Under the pieces are notes generated by a model. It saw only the letters and a program-made list of their open reading frames with translations, searched no databases and had not been told where the DNA came from. Positions 26,911 through 36,266 of a stretch of 64,000 nt of DNA are shown here, piece after piece. This DNA comes from Bradyrhizobium sp. 149. Its GTDB lineage: Bacteria > Pseudomonadota > Alphaproteobacteria > Rhizobiales > Xanthobacteraceae. Location: NCBI RefSeq assembly GCF_023073915.1, contig NZ_JADPKK010000009.1:62001-126000 (forward strand), read 5' to 3'. A program made the translations under genes and the position numbers. The number at the start of each line of letters is the position of its first letter. The first letter of the stretch is position 1.

Positions 26911-28386
26911 TCAGATGCGGCGCGCGAGCGCGGCGTTGCCGGTGATGCGCTGTGGCGGAGACGCAGCCGATTTCGGGCTTGAGCTGGGTGTGCCGGAGCC
27001 ATTGGATCCCTGAGATTCCTGCGCCTGGTTCGGCGGGGCCCCGGCGGTAGCAGATGACCCCTCCGGTCGCAATGGCCGGGGCGGCGCGAACAGAAACCCC
27101 TGGCCGAACCGCACGTCATAGTCGAGCAGGTCGATCACGGCGCGCTCGCCCTCGATCCGCTCGGCGATCAGATCGATGCCGAAGCGGCCGAGCAGGTCGG
27201 AGAGGTCGGAAGGGTGGATGTCCGAAGCCGAAGCCTGCCTGGGATCGAGCAGGAGCGAGGCTGGCACCTTGATGAAGCGCACGCCGCGGTCGGCGAGCTC
27301 GCGCGGCTCGATGCGCAAATCCGTGACATGGTCGATCGAGAAACGGAAGCCGCGCTGGGCGAGCGCGGCGAGGTTCTCCGTCTCGACCGGGCCGAGATTG
27401 CGGAAAGTCGATTGCTTGAATTCCAGCACCAGCGAGGGCGCCAGCGCCCGGTTGGCTTCGAGAAAGTCGAGGTATTGCGCGAACGTGGTGGAATTGCCGA
27501 GTGTGGAAGCCGCGACGTTGCAGAACACGCCGACCTCCTTGTTGCGCACCATCAGGCGTCGCAGCACCTGCACACAGCGCAGCATCACCATGTTGTCGAT
27601 GCGCCCGATCAGGCCGGAGGCCTCCGCGATGCTGATGAACTCCTCGGCCGCGACCAGCTGGTCACGCTCGTCGCGCAGGCGTGTCACGGCCTCGTAGAAG
27701 CGGACCTTGCGCTGCGGCAGCGTCACCATCGGCTGGAGGAAGATGTCGATGCGGTTCTCGTCGATCGCGTTGCGGAGCGTCGCCAGCAATTGGGTCTGGT
27801 TGCGGCCGTTGGCCGTCTGAACCGGATTGCCGGTCTGCGTCTGGATTGCCGGTGGTGCCGGCCGCGGCTGCGCGGGAACCGGGGGAGGGGCAGCGGGCCG
27901 CTCCTCCTCAAACGAGGCCATCAGGTCGAGGGGCGCTTCCGGCTCCAGTCTCGCGACCGGAGCGGGAGCCGGCGGCGCGTTGCCGGCCATCAGATCCTCA
28001 TGAGCCGACACGGTGGCGGCGAGCTGCCGGACCAATCCGCCGAGCTCGTTGATCTCGCCGACCACCGACTGGATGCGGTCGGAGTTGGTCGAATTGGAGG
28101 AGGCGATGCGTCCTTCGATCGTGGCAAGCCGACGGCCGAACTCGGCCACCTGGCGGGCAAGGTCGGCGGTGCCGCGCGAAAGGTCGGCGATCTGGCCGCC
28201 GACGTCGCTGCGGTCGCGCAGTCGCATCGACACTGCATTGTAGAGGATCAGGAAGGTCAGCGCCGTCAGCGCCACGATCGCGGATTCGGTTCCGCTGATG
28301 CCGGCGACCGCGTAGAGCACGAGCCCGAGCGAGGCCGCGACCAGAACCATGCAGATGGCGATGAAGATCGTGGAAATACGAATCAT
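26911..28386 (-). CDS. Membrane-anchored EAL domain protein with degenerate active site
   Basis: A 491-residue protein. Two N-terminal membrane segments (residues about 5-27 and 33-52), a coiled coil (LSRGTADLARQVAEFGRRLA), a Pro-rich linker, then an EAL domain from about residue 225. The signature reads YEAVTRL instead of EALLR. The catalytic Asn (VFCNVAAS), Glu (LVLEFKQ), Lys (FIKVPA) and Glu (AERIEGE) are kept, but the DDFG loop reads IDHVTD, so the second metal-binding Asp is His. c-di-GMP phosphodiesterase activity is therefore doubtful; it may only bind c-di-GMP or a protein partner. Confidence 0.88.
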   Translation of the reverse strand: MIRISTIFIAICMVLVAASLGLVLYAVAGISGTESAIVALTALTFLILYNAVSMRLRDRSDVGGQIADLSRGTADLARQVAEFGRRLATIEGRIASSNSTNSDRIQSVVGEINELGGLVRQLAATVSAHEDLMAGNAPPAPAPVARLEPEAPLDLMASFEEERPAAPPPVPAQPRPAPPAIQTQTGNPVQTANGRNQTQLLATLRNAIDENRIDIFLQPMVTLPQRKVRFYEAVTRLRDERDQLVAAEEFISIAEASGLIGRIDNMVMLRCVQVLRRLMVRNKEVGVFCNVAASTLGNSTTFAQYLDFLEANRALAPSLVLEFKQSTFRNLGPVETENLAALAQRGFRFSIDHVTDLRIEPRELADRGVRFIKVPASLLLDPRQASASDIHPSDLSDLLGRFGIDLIAERIEGERAVIDLLDYDVRFGQGFLFAPPRPLRPEGSSATAGAPPNQAQESQGSNGSGTPSSSPKSAASPPQRITGNAALARRI

Positions 28387-28528
28387 GCCGCGCGTTATGC
28401 CTCAAGAGCTGACTGCCTGACCGGGAAAACACGGGTGGCGTTTCGAACCCGTCACGCCGCATGCTCCCCCAAGCGGCATGACCTTAACATCATTGTTGAT
28501 TCGAGGGGATAGCGGCTCTCGTGCAGAG

Positions 28529-29659
28529 TCAGAATGGGGCGGTGGCGCCGACCGTATCGGCCGAGACGGCGTCGCGGCTGCCAAGCGGCTTGGGCCGCCC
28601 GGTGGTCGTGTCGCGCAAGGTTTGCCGTTCGACTTCAGAGTTCAGCTCGGCCCCGAACATGATGACGATGGCCGACATCCACATCCACATCATCAGGCCG
28701 ATCGCTGCGCCGAGCGAGCCGTAGGTCGCGTTGTAGTTGGCGAACTCGGACAGATACCAGGACAGCAGCGCCGAGCCGGCGATCCAGAGGAGCGCGGCCG
28801 TCACCGCACCGAGGCTCAGCCATTGCCACCGCGGCGCATCGCGGCTGGGCGCGAAGCGGTAGAGGATGGCAAGCGCCGCCAGCAGGATGACGAACAGGAG
28901 CGGCCATCGCGCCAGCGCCACGATCAGCTTGCTTTCAGGCGCCAAGCCGAGGTGATTGAGCGCGAGCGGGAAGGCGACGACGGCGCCCACCATCAGCAGC
29001 AGGGCAACGATGCCGCCCACCGTGAAGGCCAGCGACGTCAGGTTCAGCTTGATGAAACTGCGCCTTTCGCGCTCCTCATAGGCGACGTTAAGAGCGTCGA
29101 AGATGGCTTTGACGCCGGCATTGGCGCTCCAGATCGCGAGCACAAGGCCGAACAGGAACGTGGCGCCGAGGGCCGTATTGCCATTCGAAACAACCCGCCC
29201 GACCTGGTCCTCGACGATCTGGAACGAGCCCTCGGGCAGCATCGTCGCCAACGTCTGCAGGTTGGAGCTGATCGTGGAGGGATCGGCGAACAGTCCGTAG
29301 GACGAGACCAGCGCGGTCACGGCGGGAAAGATCGCGAGCAGCCCGAAGAAAACGACGCCGCCGGCGGTCGCGAGCAGGCGATCGTCGTCGATTCGCTGAT
29401 AGGTGCGCCAGAAGATGTCCTTCCAGCCCGCCCAGGGGATCGCGAACGGGCTTTTCGCGCGGCGGCCGCGGCCGGGCTGCTTGGCGGCGCCCGCCGGGCC
29501 TGTTTCCGGCGAATTCGCCTCGCTGTTGCGATGGTCTTGCGGAGGCCCCGGCCGGATCAGGCCAGAATCCTCGAGATACCTTTCCGCGGTCAGCACGAAC
29601 ACGGTCGTGGCTGCCACTAACAGCCAGCTGTCGAGTTGCTCGGCGCGCCGCACACGCAT
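28529..29659 (-). CDS. YihY/BrkB family inner-membrane protein
   Basis: A 376-residue membrane protein of the YihY/virulence factor BrkB family (often mis-called RNase BN). After a hydrophobic first segment and a Pro/Arg-rich cytoplasmic stretch (about 30-75), six hydrophobic helices follow, with the family's LATAGGVVFFGLLAIFPAV and YGSLGAAIGLMMWMW segments. The transport role of the family is unresolved. It begins directly after the stop of the holin-X-like gene, so the two form an operon. Confidence 0.9.
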   Translation of the reverse strand: MRVRRAEQLDSWLLVAATTVFVLTAERYLEDSGLIRPGPPQDHRNSEANSPETGPAGAAKQPGRGRRAKSPFAIPWAGWKDIFWRTYQRIDDDRLLATAGGVVFFGLLAIFPAVTALVSSYGLFADPSTISSNLQTLATMLPEGSFQIVEDQVGRVVSNGNTALGATFLFGLVLAIWSANAGVKAIFDALNVAYEERERRSFIKLNLTSLAFTVGGIVALLLMVGAVVAFPLALNHLGLAPESKLIVALARWPLLFVILLAALAILYRFAPSRDAPRWQWLSLGAVTAALLWIAGSALLSWYLSEFANYNATYGSLGAAIGLMMWMWMSAIVIMFGAELNSEVERQTLRDTTTGRPKPLGSRDAVSADTVGATAPF

Positions 29660-30262
29660 TCAGGTGTCCGCTCCGTGGCGTTGACGCCGCCGACGCGCTG
29701 CCGTGAGCCCTACCAGCCCGACGGCTGCGAGCATGAGCCCGAGTTGCACGGGCCGGTTGGACCGAACCGGCCACGTCTTGACCGGCCACGTCTTGCCGTC
29801 ATGCCCTCGTTCGCCCGGCGCGAGCGGCGCCAGGGGAATTGTCGTCGCGACCTCTTTCACCGCCTGCTTCATCGTTCCGCGCGGGATGCGTGGAGTGGCG
29901 ATAGCCACGCGCAGGCGGCTGGCGAGCGGCACAATTGGCTTGGTCTTGCGCTTCATCTGAGCCATGGCCACGCCGGCGCAGGCGGCGGCCATTACCAGGA
30001 GCACGCCGCCGACGGCGCCGAACCCCCAGAATTGCCCGTAATTGATTGCAACCCAGCGGTACAGCGCGATCAGGCCGACAAAGAAGGCCGTGACGACGAA
30101 CAAGCCCGCAACCGCGAGCAGTCCGGCCGCGACCGCGTACGACGTCATGCGCCCCGTGGCCTGATTGCTCCGGTCACGGGCATAGGACTGGGTGGCACGC
30201 TTGAGATGGTTGAGCTTGAGCGCGACGCCGGCGCGCAGCAATTCGCCCGATGGCGCAAGCAT
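29660..30262 (-). CDS. Holin-X-like (phage holin superfamily III) membrane protein
   Basis: A 200-residue protein with a short basic N terminus, two hydrophobic segments (YAVAAGLLAVAGLFVVTAFF; FGAVGGVLLVMAAACAGVAM) and a basic C-terminal region ending in a third hydrophobic stretch and RRRRQR. The first part fits the 'putative superfamily III holin-X' family. Such proteins are usually chromosomal accessory membrane proteins in Rhizobiales, not evidence of a prophage. A 5-residue repeat (TWPVK-TWPVR) comes from a 15-bp duplication near 29770. Strong ggagga before the start. Confidence 0.8.
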   Translation of the reverse strand: MLAPSGELLRAGVALKLNHLKRATQSYARDRSNQATGRMTSYAVAAGLLAVAGLFVVTAFFVGLIALYRWVAINYGQFWGFGAVGGVLLVMAAACAGVAMAQMKRKTKPIVPLASRLRVAIATPRIPRGTMKQAVKEVATTIPLAPLAPGERGHDGKTWPVKTWPVRSNRPVQLGLMLAAVGLVGLTAARRRRQRHGADT

Positions 30263-30352
30263 GCGGATATCCTCCGAGTGCGAGAAAATTCGTCGGGGGA
30301 TGAACGTGGCGGAATTTGACTTGTTCCGACCGTGCGCGGCCCTCGTGACGGA

Positions 30353-31312
30353 TCAGCCGAGATCGGCGGCCGCGATCCAGAACACTTCGCCCTCGGAGTC
30401 TTCGGTGTCGAGCCAGAGCAGCGGCAGTTCCGGAAAGGCCTCGTCGACCAGTTCGCGGCCGCGGCCGATCTCGCAGATCAGCCCACCATCCGGCGTCAGG
30501 TGGTCGGGCGCCTCGCGCAGGATGCGGCGCACCACGTCGAGGCCGTCGGCGCCGCCGTCGAAGGCGAGCTTCGGCTCGGCCCGGCATTCCGGCGGCAGCG
30601 CCGCCATGCCGTCGGCGTCGACATAAGGCGGGTTGGTGATGATCAGGTCGTATCTGCTGTCACCGAGCGGGGCGAACAGGTCGCCGCGATGCAGGCTGAT
30701 CCGGTCATGGAGCCCGTATTCGCCGACATTTCGTCTGGCGACGTCGACCGCGCCCTTGGAGATATCGACGGCATCTATCGTCGCGCTCGGAAAATGACGC
30801 GCAGCGAGGATCGCGAGGCATCCCGATCCCGTGCAGAGATCGAGCACGCGCGCGACGGCGGTGGGATCGTCGATCAGCGAGCCGGCTTCGCCGTGGCCGC
30901 CGAAATGCGACTCGAGCAGTTCGCCGATGAAGGAGCGGGGAACGATGACGCGCTCGTCGACATAGAACGGCAGGCCGCGCATGTAGATCTTGTTGACGAG
31001 GTAGGCGGCCGGTCTGCGCGTGGTGACGCGCTGGTGGATGAGATCGATGATGGTCTTGCCCTCGGCGGCCGTGACGCGCGCGTTGGCAAAAATCTCGAAC
31101 TGTTCGGGATGCAGATGCAGGGCTTCACAGACCAGAAAGGCTGCTTCCGCGACCGGATCGGTCGTGCCATGGGCAAAGGCGAGCTTGGCCTCATTGAAAC
31201 GGCTCACCGCATAGCGGACGAAATCGATCAGCGTGAGAAGCTCGCCGCGGCCCACTTTCGCGAGCTTTGGCGTGGCGCGGCCGCGCACGGTCTTTTTGGA
31301 CGTTGTTGCCAT
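30353..31312 (-). CDS. prmB: 50S ribosomal protein L3 N5-glutamine methyltransferase
   Basis: A 319-residue SAM-dependent methyltransferase of the HemK family. VLDLCTGSGCLAILAA binds SAM and NPPYVD is the catalytic glutamine-binding motif. VPRSFIGELL before motif I is the PrmB rather than PrmC version. The ATG at 31312 overlaps the TGA of moaE by one base, so it is the last gene of the uvrC-pgsA-moaD-moaE-prmB operon. Confidence 0.92.
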   Translation of the reverse strand: MATTSKKTVRGRATPKLAKVGRGELLTLIDFVRYAVSRFNEAKLAFAHGTTDPVAEAAFLVCEALHLHPEQFEIFANARVTAAEGKTIIDLIHQRVTTRRPAAYLVNKIYMRGLPFYVDERVIVPRSFIGELLESHFGGHGEAGSLIDDPTAVARVLDLCTGSGCLAILAARHFPSATIDAVDISKGAVDVARRNVGEYGLHDRISLHRGDLFAPLGDSRYDLIITNPPYVDADGMAALPPECRAEPKLAFDGGADGLDVVRRILREAPDHLTPDGGLICEIGRGRELVDEAFPELPLLWLDTEDSEGEVFWIAAADLG

Positions 31313-31794
31313 CAGGATCGGGTCCAGCGTGCGGCGGCTTCGTCGTCGCGGGCCTGGGCCTCGACCCAGCCGGTGCCGGTGGCGCTCTCTTCCTTCTTCC
31401 AGAACGGCGCGTTGGTCTTGAGATAATCCATCAGGAACTCGGCGGCCTGAAACGCTGCATGGCGGTGCTGCGAGGCGGTCAGCACCAGCACGATGTTCTG
31501 GCCGGGCATGAACCGGCCGACGCGATGGATCACCGTGACGCCGTTGAGAGGCCAGCGCGAGGTGGCCTCGTCGGCATGACGCCTGATCTCTTCCTCCGCC
31601 ATACCAGGATAATGCTCGAGCGAGAGCGCGGCGATCTTCGCGCTGTCTTCGTCGCTGCGGCAGATGCCGGTAAAGCTCACGGCCGCACCGATGTCGGTGC
31701 GGCTCCCGGTCAGGACCGCGATCTCGCGTGCGATGTCGAAATCGTCTTGCTGGATACGGATGGTGACGGGGCAGGTGGTGACGGGAAAGGTCAT
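31312..31794 (-). CDS. moaE: Molybdopterin synthase catalytic subunit MoaE
   Basis: Large subunit of MPT synthase, which inserts the dithiolene sulfurs into precursor Z. 160 residues. GAAVSFTGICR, LEHYPGMAEEE, HRVGRFMPGQ, HRHAAFQAAEFLMDYLK and the catalytic-lysine KTNAPFWKKE are all present. It starts 3 bp after the moaD stop. Confidence 0.95.
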   Translation of the reverse strand: MTFPVTTCPVTIRIQQDDFDIAREIAVLTGSRTDIGAAVSFTGICRSDEDSAKIAALSLEHYPGMAEEEIRRHADEATSRWPLNGVTVIHRVGRFMPGQNIVLVLTASQHRHAAFQAAEFLMDYLKTNAPFWKKEESATGTGWVEAQARDDEAAARWTRS

Positions 31795-31797
31795 GGC

Positions 31798-32049
31798 CTA
31801 GCCGCCGGTCATGGGCGGGAAGAACGCGATCTCGTTGGCGCCCGCGATCGCGGCGTCCGACTTGACGTGGGCATGATCGATCGCGACGCGGATCACCTTC
31901 GGCTTCTCGAATGCGTAGGCGTAGGCTTCGCTTTGGCCGGACAGCCAGGCGATCAGCTCTTCCACGGTGCGCACGGTCGCGGGCGGTTCGATCGTCTCCT
32001 CGGCCTTGCCGACGCGCTCGCGCACCCAGGCGAAGTACTTCACCTTCAT
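31798..32049 (-). CDS. moaD: Molybdopterin synthase sulfur carrier subunit MoaD
   Basis: An 83-residue ubiquitin-fold protein whose C terminus ends in the Gly-Gly (FFPPMTGG) that is thiocarboxylated to carry sulfur to MoaE. Its ATG overlaps the pgsA TGA by 4 bp. Directly followed by moaE. Confidence 0.94.
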   Translation of the reverse strand: MKVKYFAWVRERVGKAEETIEPPATVRTVEELIAWLSGQSEAYAYAFEKPKVIRVAIDHAHVKSDAAIAGANEIAFFPPMTGG

Positions 32050-32663
32050 CCCTCATCCTCCTTGATGAGGTGATGGATGCCGGCGCCGAAATAGTCGTAG
32101 CCGGTGTACATCGTGAGGATCGCCGAGGCCCAGAGCAGCGCCAGTCCGATCATCGAGACCATTGGCACCACCTCATCGCCGGCTGGGCCAGCCAGCAGGA
32201 AGCCGATGGCGATAAGCTGAACGGTCGTCTTCCATTTCGCCAGCTTTGTCACGGGCACGCTGACACGCAGCGCGGCAAGATATTCGCGCAGGCCCGAGAC
32301 CAGGATCTCGCGGCACAGGATCACGATGGCGGCCCACAGCGACCAGCCGTGAATGATGCCGTCGGCGGCCAGCATCAGCAGGCACGAGGCGACCAGTAGC
32401 TTGTCGGCGATCGGATCGAGCATCCGGCCGAACGCCGATTGCTGATTCCAGATCCGCGCGTAATAGCCGTCGAGGTAGTCGGTGACCGCAGCCGCGATGA
32501 AAATGGCGACCGCGACCCAGCGCAGCCACAGCGGGCCGTCCATGATCGACTGTGCGTAGATGCACCCCACCACGACCGGGATCGCGGCGATCCGGCCATA
32601 GGTCAGGATGTTCGGGAGGGACATCGCGCGGCTGGTTGTCCCTCGTGTCGTGGCGATGTTCAT
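32046..32663 (-). CDS. pgsA: CDP-diacylglycerol-glycerol-3-phosphate 3-phosphatidyltransferase
   Basis: Makes phosphatidylglycerol phosphate in the inner membrane. About 205 residues with several hydrophobic helices. The CDP-alcohol phosphotransferase motif DG-x2-AR-x8-G-x3-D-x3-D is seen in LDGYYARIWNQQSAFGRMLD followed by PIADK. The ATG at 32663 (MNIATTRG) was preferred to a start 51 bases upstream. Operon with uvrC upstream and moaD overlapping downstream. Confidence 0.94.
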   Translation of the reverse strand: MNIATTRGTTSRAMSLPNILTYGRIAAIPVVVGCIYAQSIMDGPLWLRWVAVAIFIAAAVTDYLDGYYARIWNQQSAFGRMLDPIADKLLVASCLLMLAADGIIHGWSLWAAIVILCREILVSGLREYLAALRVSVPVTKLAKWKTTVQLIAIGFLLAGPAGDEVVPMVSMIGLALLWASAILTMYTGYDYFGAGIHHLIKEDEG

Positions 32664-32761
32664 CCGTCCTACCAATACCGCTGCAGCCTGAAGGTCAACC
32701 ATTCCGCTCCCCAAATGGGGTGCGGGATGCGAGGACCATATGACCGCGGCTCCCCTTTACT

Positions 32762-34843
32762 TCACCCCGGCTGGGGATGGAAATACTCGAAAATCCTGCG
32801 AGCGCTCTCGGCGCTCACCCCCGGAACCTTGCCGAGATCGACGATCGAGGCACGTTCGATCTCCTTCAGGGTTCCGAAATGATGCAGCAAGGCACGTTTG
32901 CGTGACGGACCGATGCCCGGAATCTCCTGCAAGCCGGCCTCGCGGATGTCCTTCTTGCGCAGCTTGCGGTGCGAACCGATGACGAAGCGGTGCGCCTCGT
33001 CCCGCAGCCGTTGGATGAAATAGAGCACGGGGTCGCGTGGCTCCAGCTTGATCGCCTCGCGCTCCGGCATGAACAGGGTCTCGCGGCCGGCATCCCGGTC
33101 AGGCCCCTTGGCCACCGACATCAGGGCCACCTGGGTCAGGCCGAGATTTGCAAAGATTTCCCGGACCGCGTTGAGCTGGCCGCGGCCGCCGTCGATGATC
33201 ACGAGATCGGGCCATTGCGGGAAGTCTTCGTCCTTGGACTTGTCGTTTCCCTTGGCCCCGTTGTCCTCGGGTGGGTTGATCAGACGCTTGAAGCGGCGCT
33301 CGAGCACCTCGCGCATCATCCCGTAATCGTCGCCGGGCGTCAGGCCCTCCGACTTGATGTTGAACTTGCGGTACTGGTTTTTCACAAAGCCGTCCGGGCC
33401 GGCGACGATCATGGCGCCGACCGCGTTGGTTCCCTGAATGTGGCTGTTGTCGTAGACCTCGATCCGTTTCGGCGGATGCGGCAGGCTCAGCGTGATGGCC
33501 ATGGCATCCAGCAGACGGCTCTGCGTCGCGGTGTCCGCGAGCTTGCGGCCCAGCGCCTCGCGCGCGTTGGTGAGCGCGTGGGTGACGAGCTCCTTCTTCT
33601 CGCCGCGCTTTGGCGTGGAAACCTCGACCTTGCGGCCGGCCTTGATCGACAGCGCGTCGGCGAGCAGCTCGCTCTCCTCGATCTCGTGCGAGAGCAGGAT
33701 ATTCCTCGGCGGCGGCTTGTCGTCGTAGAACTGGGCGAGGAAGGAGCCGAGCACTTCCTCCGGCGTATACGTCTTCTCCGCGCGCGGAAAATAGGCGCGG
33801 TTGCCCCAGTTCTGCCCGGTGCGGAAGAAGAACACCTCGACGCAGGAGAACCCGCCCTCCTGATGGATGGCGAACACGTCGGCTTCTTCCACCGTGCGCG
33901 GATTGATGCCCTGCTGCGACTGGATCGCGGAGAGCGCGGCGAGGCGGTCGCGGTAGAGCGCGGCGCTCTCGAACTCGAGCTCGCCGGAGGCCTTCTCCAT
34001 CTCGGCGGCAAGCTCCTGTTTCACCGCATGGCTCTTGCCGGACAGGAAGTCGCTCGCCTCGCGCACCAGGGTCGTATAGCCGGAGAAGTCGACCTCGCGG
34101 GTGCAGGGGCCGGCGCAACGGCGGATCTGGTAGAGCAGGCAAGGCCTGCTGCGGCTCTCGAAGAAGGAATCGGTGCAGGAGCGGATCAGGAACGCGCGCT
34201 GAAGTGCGGTGATGGTGCGGTTGACGGCGCCGGCGGAGGCGAACGGGCCGAAATAGCGACCGGGCCGCGTCTGCGCGCCGCGATGCTTCAGGATCTGCGG
34301 CGCCCAATGGTCGCCCGTGATCAGGATATAGGGAAACGATTTGTCGTCGCGCAGCTGCACGTTGAAGCGCGGCCGAAGCTGCTTGATGAGGTTGGCTTCC
34401 AGCAGCAGCGCCTCGGTCTCGGTGTGGGTCGAGATGATTTCCACGGTAACGGTGGCGGCGATCATGCGCAGGATGCGCGCCGGCTGCGGCGCACTCTGGC
34501 GCGCATAGTTCGATAGGCGCTTTTTGACGTTCTTGGCCTTGCCGACATAGAGGACGTCGGCATTCGCATTGAGCATGCGGTAGACGCCGGGCGAGGTGGG
34601 GGCGAGGCGGACCGCGCGTTCGATCGCCTCGTGGCCGGTCGCCAGCGGCTCTTCGCCGACCGTGCCGCTCTCTTCCAGGATGTCCGGCAGCCGTGCATCG
34701 TCCTCGTCGTCGCCGCTTGCGGTCGCGGGATCGAGGTCGGGCGGCGCCGCTTCCGTTTCCTGGGGAGGGGCGTCCGGCGCGTTGCGGCGCACGGGTTTGC
34801 TCGCGCGTGAATCGTCCGGATTGTCGGTGGAATCGTGAACCAT
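32762..34843 (-). CDS. uvrC: Excinuclease ABC subunit C
   Basis: Makes both incisions in nucleotide excision repair. A GIY-YIG nuclease domain ([20 protein letters not shown]) makes the 3' cut, then a UVR domain, the RNase H-like domain ([12 protein letters not shown], with the 5' incision residues) and C-terminal helix-hairpin-helix motifs ([31 protein letters not shown]). The first 70 residues are an acidic, Pro-rich extension not needed by the family. 693 residues. First gene of the operon to prmB. Confidence 0.96.
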   Translation of the reverse strand: MVHDSTDNPDDSRASKPVRRNAPDAPPQETEAAPPDLDPATASGDDEDDARLPDILEESGTVGEEPLATGHEAIERAVRLAPTSPGVYRMLNANADVLYVGKAKNVKKRLSNYARQSAPQPARILRMIAATVTVEIISTHTETEALLLEANLIKQLRPRFNVQLRDDKSFPYILITGDHWAPQILKHRGAQTRPGRYFGPFASAGAVNRTITALQRAFLIRSCTDSFFESRSRPCLLYQIRRCAGPCTREVDFSGYTTLVREASDFLSGKSHAVKQELAAEMEKASGELEFESAALYRDRLAALSAIQSQQGINPRTVEEADVFAIHQEGGFSCVEVFFFRTGQNWGNRAYFPRAEKTYTPEEVLGSFLAQFYDDKPPPRNILLSHEIEESELLADALSIKAGRKVEVSTPKRGEKKELVTHALTNAREALGRKLADTATQSRLLDAMAITLSLPHPPKRIEVYDNSHIQGTNAVGAMIVAGPDGFVKNQYRKFNIKSEGLTPGDDYGMMREVLERRFKRLINPPEDNGAKGNDKSKDEDFPQWPDLVIIDGGRGQLNAVREIFANLGLTQVALMSVAKGPDRDAGRETLFMPEREAIKLEPRDPVLYFIQRLRDEAHRFVIGSHRKLRKKDIREAGLQEIPGIGPSRKRALLHHFGTLKEIERASIVDLGKVPGVSAESARRIFEYFHPQPG

Positions 34844-35094
34844 GGTGCGAATTTAGGCGCTGGGGGTGCCAATTTGAAGTTCCGGCCGTGCGGCACGCAC
34901 AGGATGGCGACGCAGTTCCCGGTAACGCTTGCTTAAGCCTGTTAACAGCGCGGTAACCCGACTTAACAGCGCTTTAACTTAAAACTGTCGATAAATCTTA
35001 TGCGAAAAAGTGGTGGTTCCGTAACCATGCGGGTTTGCCTCGCGCGGCGGCGCAGGCATCGCACCGGGTTGCGGCAGTTGCGTTGGAGTGTGTG

Positions 35095-35718
35095 ATGAAG
35101 AGGCTCGTTGTGGGCGCAGCCGCGTTGGCTGCAGTCGGCTGGACGGCTTCGGCAGGGGCCGCCGATCTCAATTACGGGCAGCGTGCGCCCTACACGGTCA
35201 ATCAGCCGCTCAACGCCTATAGCTGGGCTGGTCCGTATCTCGGTGCCAATGTCGGCTACGAATGGGGCTCGGTGAACAACAATCCCGCAAAACCGTCGGG
35301 CTTCGTCGGCGGCGTTCAGGCCGGCTACAATTTCCAGAACGGCCCGTGGGTGTTCGGCGTCGAGGGCGACATCCAGGCAGCCGGTGCCGACGACACCTTC
35401 GCGCCGTGGAAGTTCTCCAATCCGTGGTTCGGCACCCTGCGCGGCCGCGCCGGCTACGCCTTCAGCAACGTGCTGTTCTACGGCACTGCGGGCCTCGCCT
35501 TCGGCGAGCTGCGCGCACAGACGTTCGGCTGGACGGAGTCGCACACCAGCGCCGGCTGGACCATCGGTGCCGGCGCGGAAGTCGGGTTCGCGCCGAACTG
35601 GAGCGCCAAGCTCGAATATCTCTACATCGATCTGTCGACGAGTCAGTTCGCGATTACAGGCGTGTCAAACGGCTATAGCGCCAGCGTTGTGCGCGCTGGC
35701 GTGAACTATCACTTCTGA
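35095..35718 (+). CDS. Outer-membrane beta-barrel protein (Omp25/Omp31-like)
   Basis: A 207-residue porin-like eight-strand barrel. A signal peptide (MKRLVVGAAALAAVGWTASAGA) precedes alternating amphipathic strands (YLGANVGYEWGS, FVGGVQAGYNFQNG, VFGVEGDIQ, WSAKLEYLYIDL) and a C-terminal aromatic (VNYHF) recognised by the Bam machinery. ggag lies before the ATG at 35095. A strong terminator follows. The 250 bp upstream to uvrC must hold two divergent promoters; I cannot place them with confidence. Confidence 0.93.
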   Translation: MKRLVVGAAALAAVGWTASAGAADLNYGQRAPYTVNQPLNAYSWAGPYLGANVGYEWGSVNNNPAKPSGFVGGVQAGYNFQNGPWVFGVEGDIQAAGADDTFAPWKFSNPWFGTLRGRAGYAFSNVLFYGTAGLAFGELRAQTFGWTESHTSAGWTIGAGAEVGFAPNWSAKLEYLYIDLSTSQFAITGVSNGYSASVVRAGVNYHF

Positions 35719-35748
35719 TACCCAAAGAAGAAAATACCGGACAAACCT

Positions 35749-35777
35749 CCCGGCCGCTTGCGGCCGGGATTTTTTTC
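35749..35777 (+). terminator. Rho-independent terminator
   Basis: cccggccg pairs perfectly with cggccggg around a cttg loop and is followed by an unbroken run of seven Ts (after one A). It lies 30 bp past the outer-membrane protein stop and 24 bp before the convergent cold-shock gene. Confidence 0.92.
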
Positions 35778-35800
35778 GCCGGTGTTTCGCGTCGGACTCG

Positions 35801-36016
35801 CTAGGAAAGGATGACCAAATCGACCGCCTTCGGCCCCTTGCCCTTCTTGTCCGGTTCGACTTCGAAAGTAATACGCTGTCCTTCGGCGAGGTCCTTCAAT
35901 CCGGCCCGCTCCACGGCAGTAATATGCACGAAGACGTCGCGGCCGCCGTCGTCCGGCTTGATGAATCCGTAGCCGCGCTCACCGTTGAAAAACTTGACCG
36001 TTCCCGTCATGGCCAT
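35801..36016 (-). CDS. Cold-shock protein (CspA family)
   Basis: A 71-residue single cold-shock domain. RNP1 (RGYGFIKPD) and RNP2 (DVFVHI) are intact; the protein is an RNA chaperone. The ATG at 36016 (MAMTGTVKFFNGERG) has gggggag seven bases upstream; a second ATG at 36010 is possible. A perfect hairpin sits just upstream of the ribosome binding site (36044-36069), and a 250-bp leader-like region separates it from rlmJ, as usual for cold-shock mRNAs regulated by leader structure. Confidence 0.95.
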   Translation of the reverse strand: MAMTGTVKFFNGERGYGFIKPDDGGRDVFVHITAVERAGLKDLAEGQRITFEVEPDKKGKGPKAVDLVILS

Positions 36017-36043
36017 CGGGAAACTCCCCCTCATTGCTCCTCC

Positions 36044-36069
36044 GTCGTGACGCAGACGCACGTCACGAC
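36044..36069 (-). promoter_or_regulatory. Perfect hairpin in the cold-shock gene leader
   Basis: gtcgtgacg (36044-36052) and cgtcacgac (36061-36069) are perfect 9-base complements with an 8-base loop, ending about 20 nt before the Shine-Dalgarno of the cold-shock gene. It could be a thermo-responsive leader element or an operator-like palindrome. The rest of 36070-36266 shows no feature I can name. Confidence 0.55.
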
Positions 36070-36266
36070 ATGACCGGGCCTTACGAAGCCCGGGAGCTGG
36101 CCATCCTTGGGCAGACCATTCGGTCCGACTGGATCTTTCTTAGGCCTTCACTCCGCCGCAACCATTCGCGGAAGCGGAACGTAAAGCCAGTCACGGAAGC
36201 AGCATAATACGGTTCTCGGCGGATTGACCATCGCTACTGCATCTTTTTCCCAAGAATGCCGGAGTG

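Noticed and set aside
29660..30262. Holin-like gene as a sign of a prophage
   Set aside because: No other phage genes nearby, and the holin-X-type family is a common chromosomal membrane protein in Rhizobiales.
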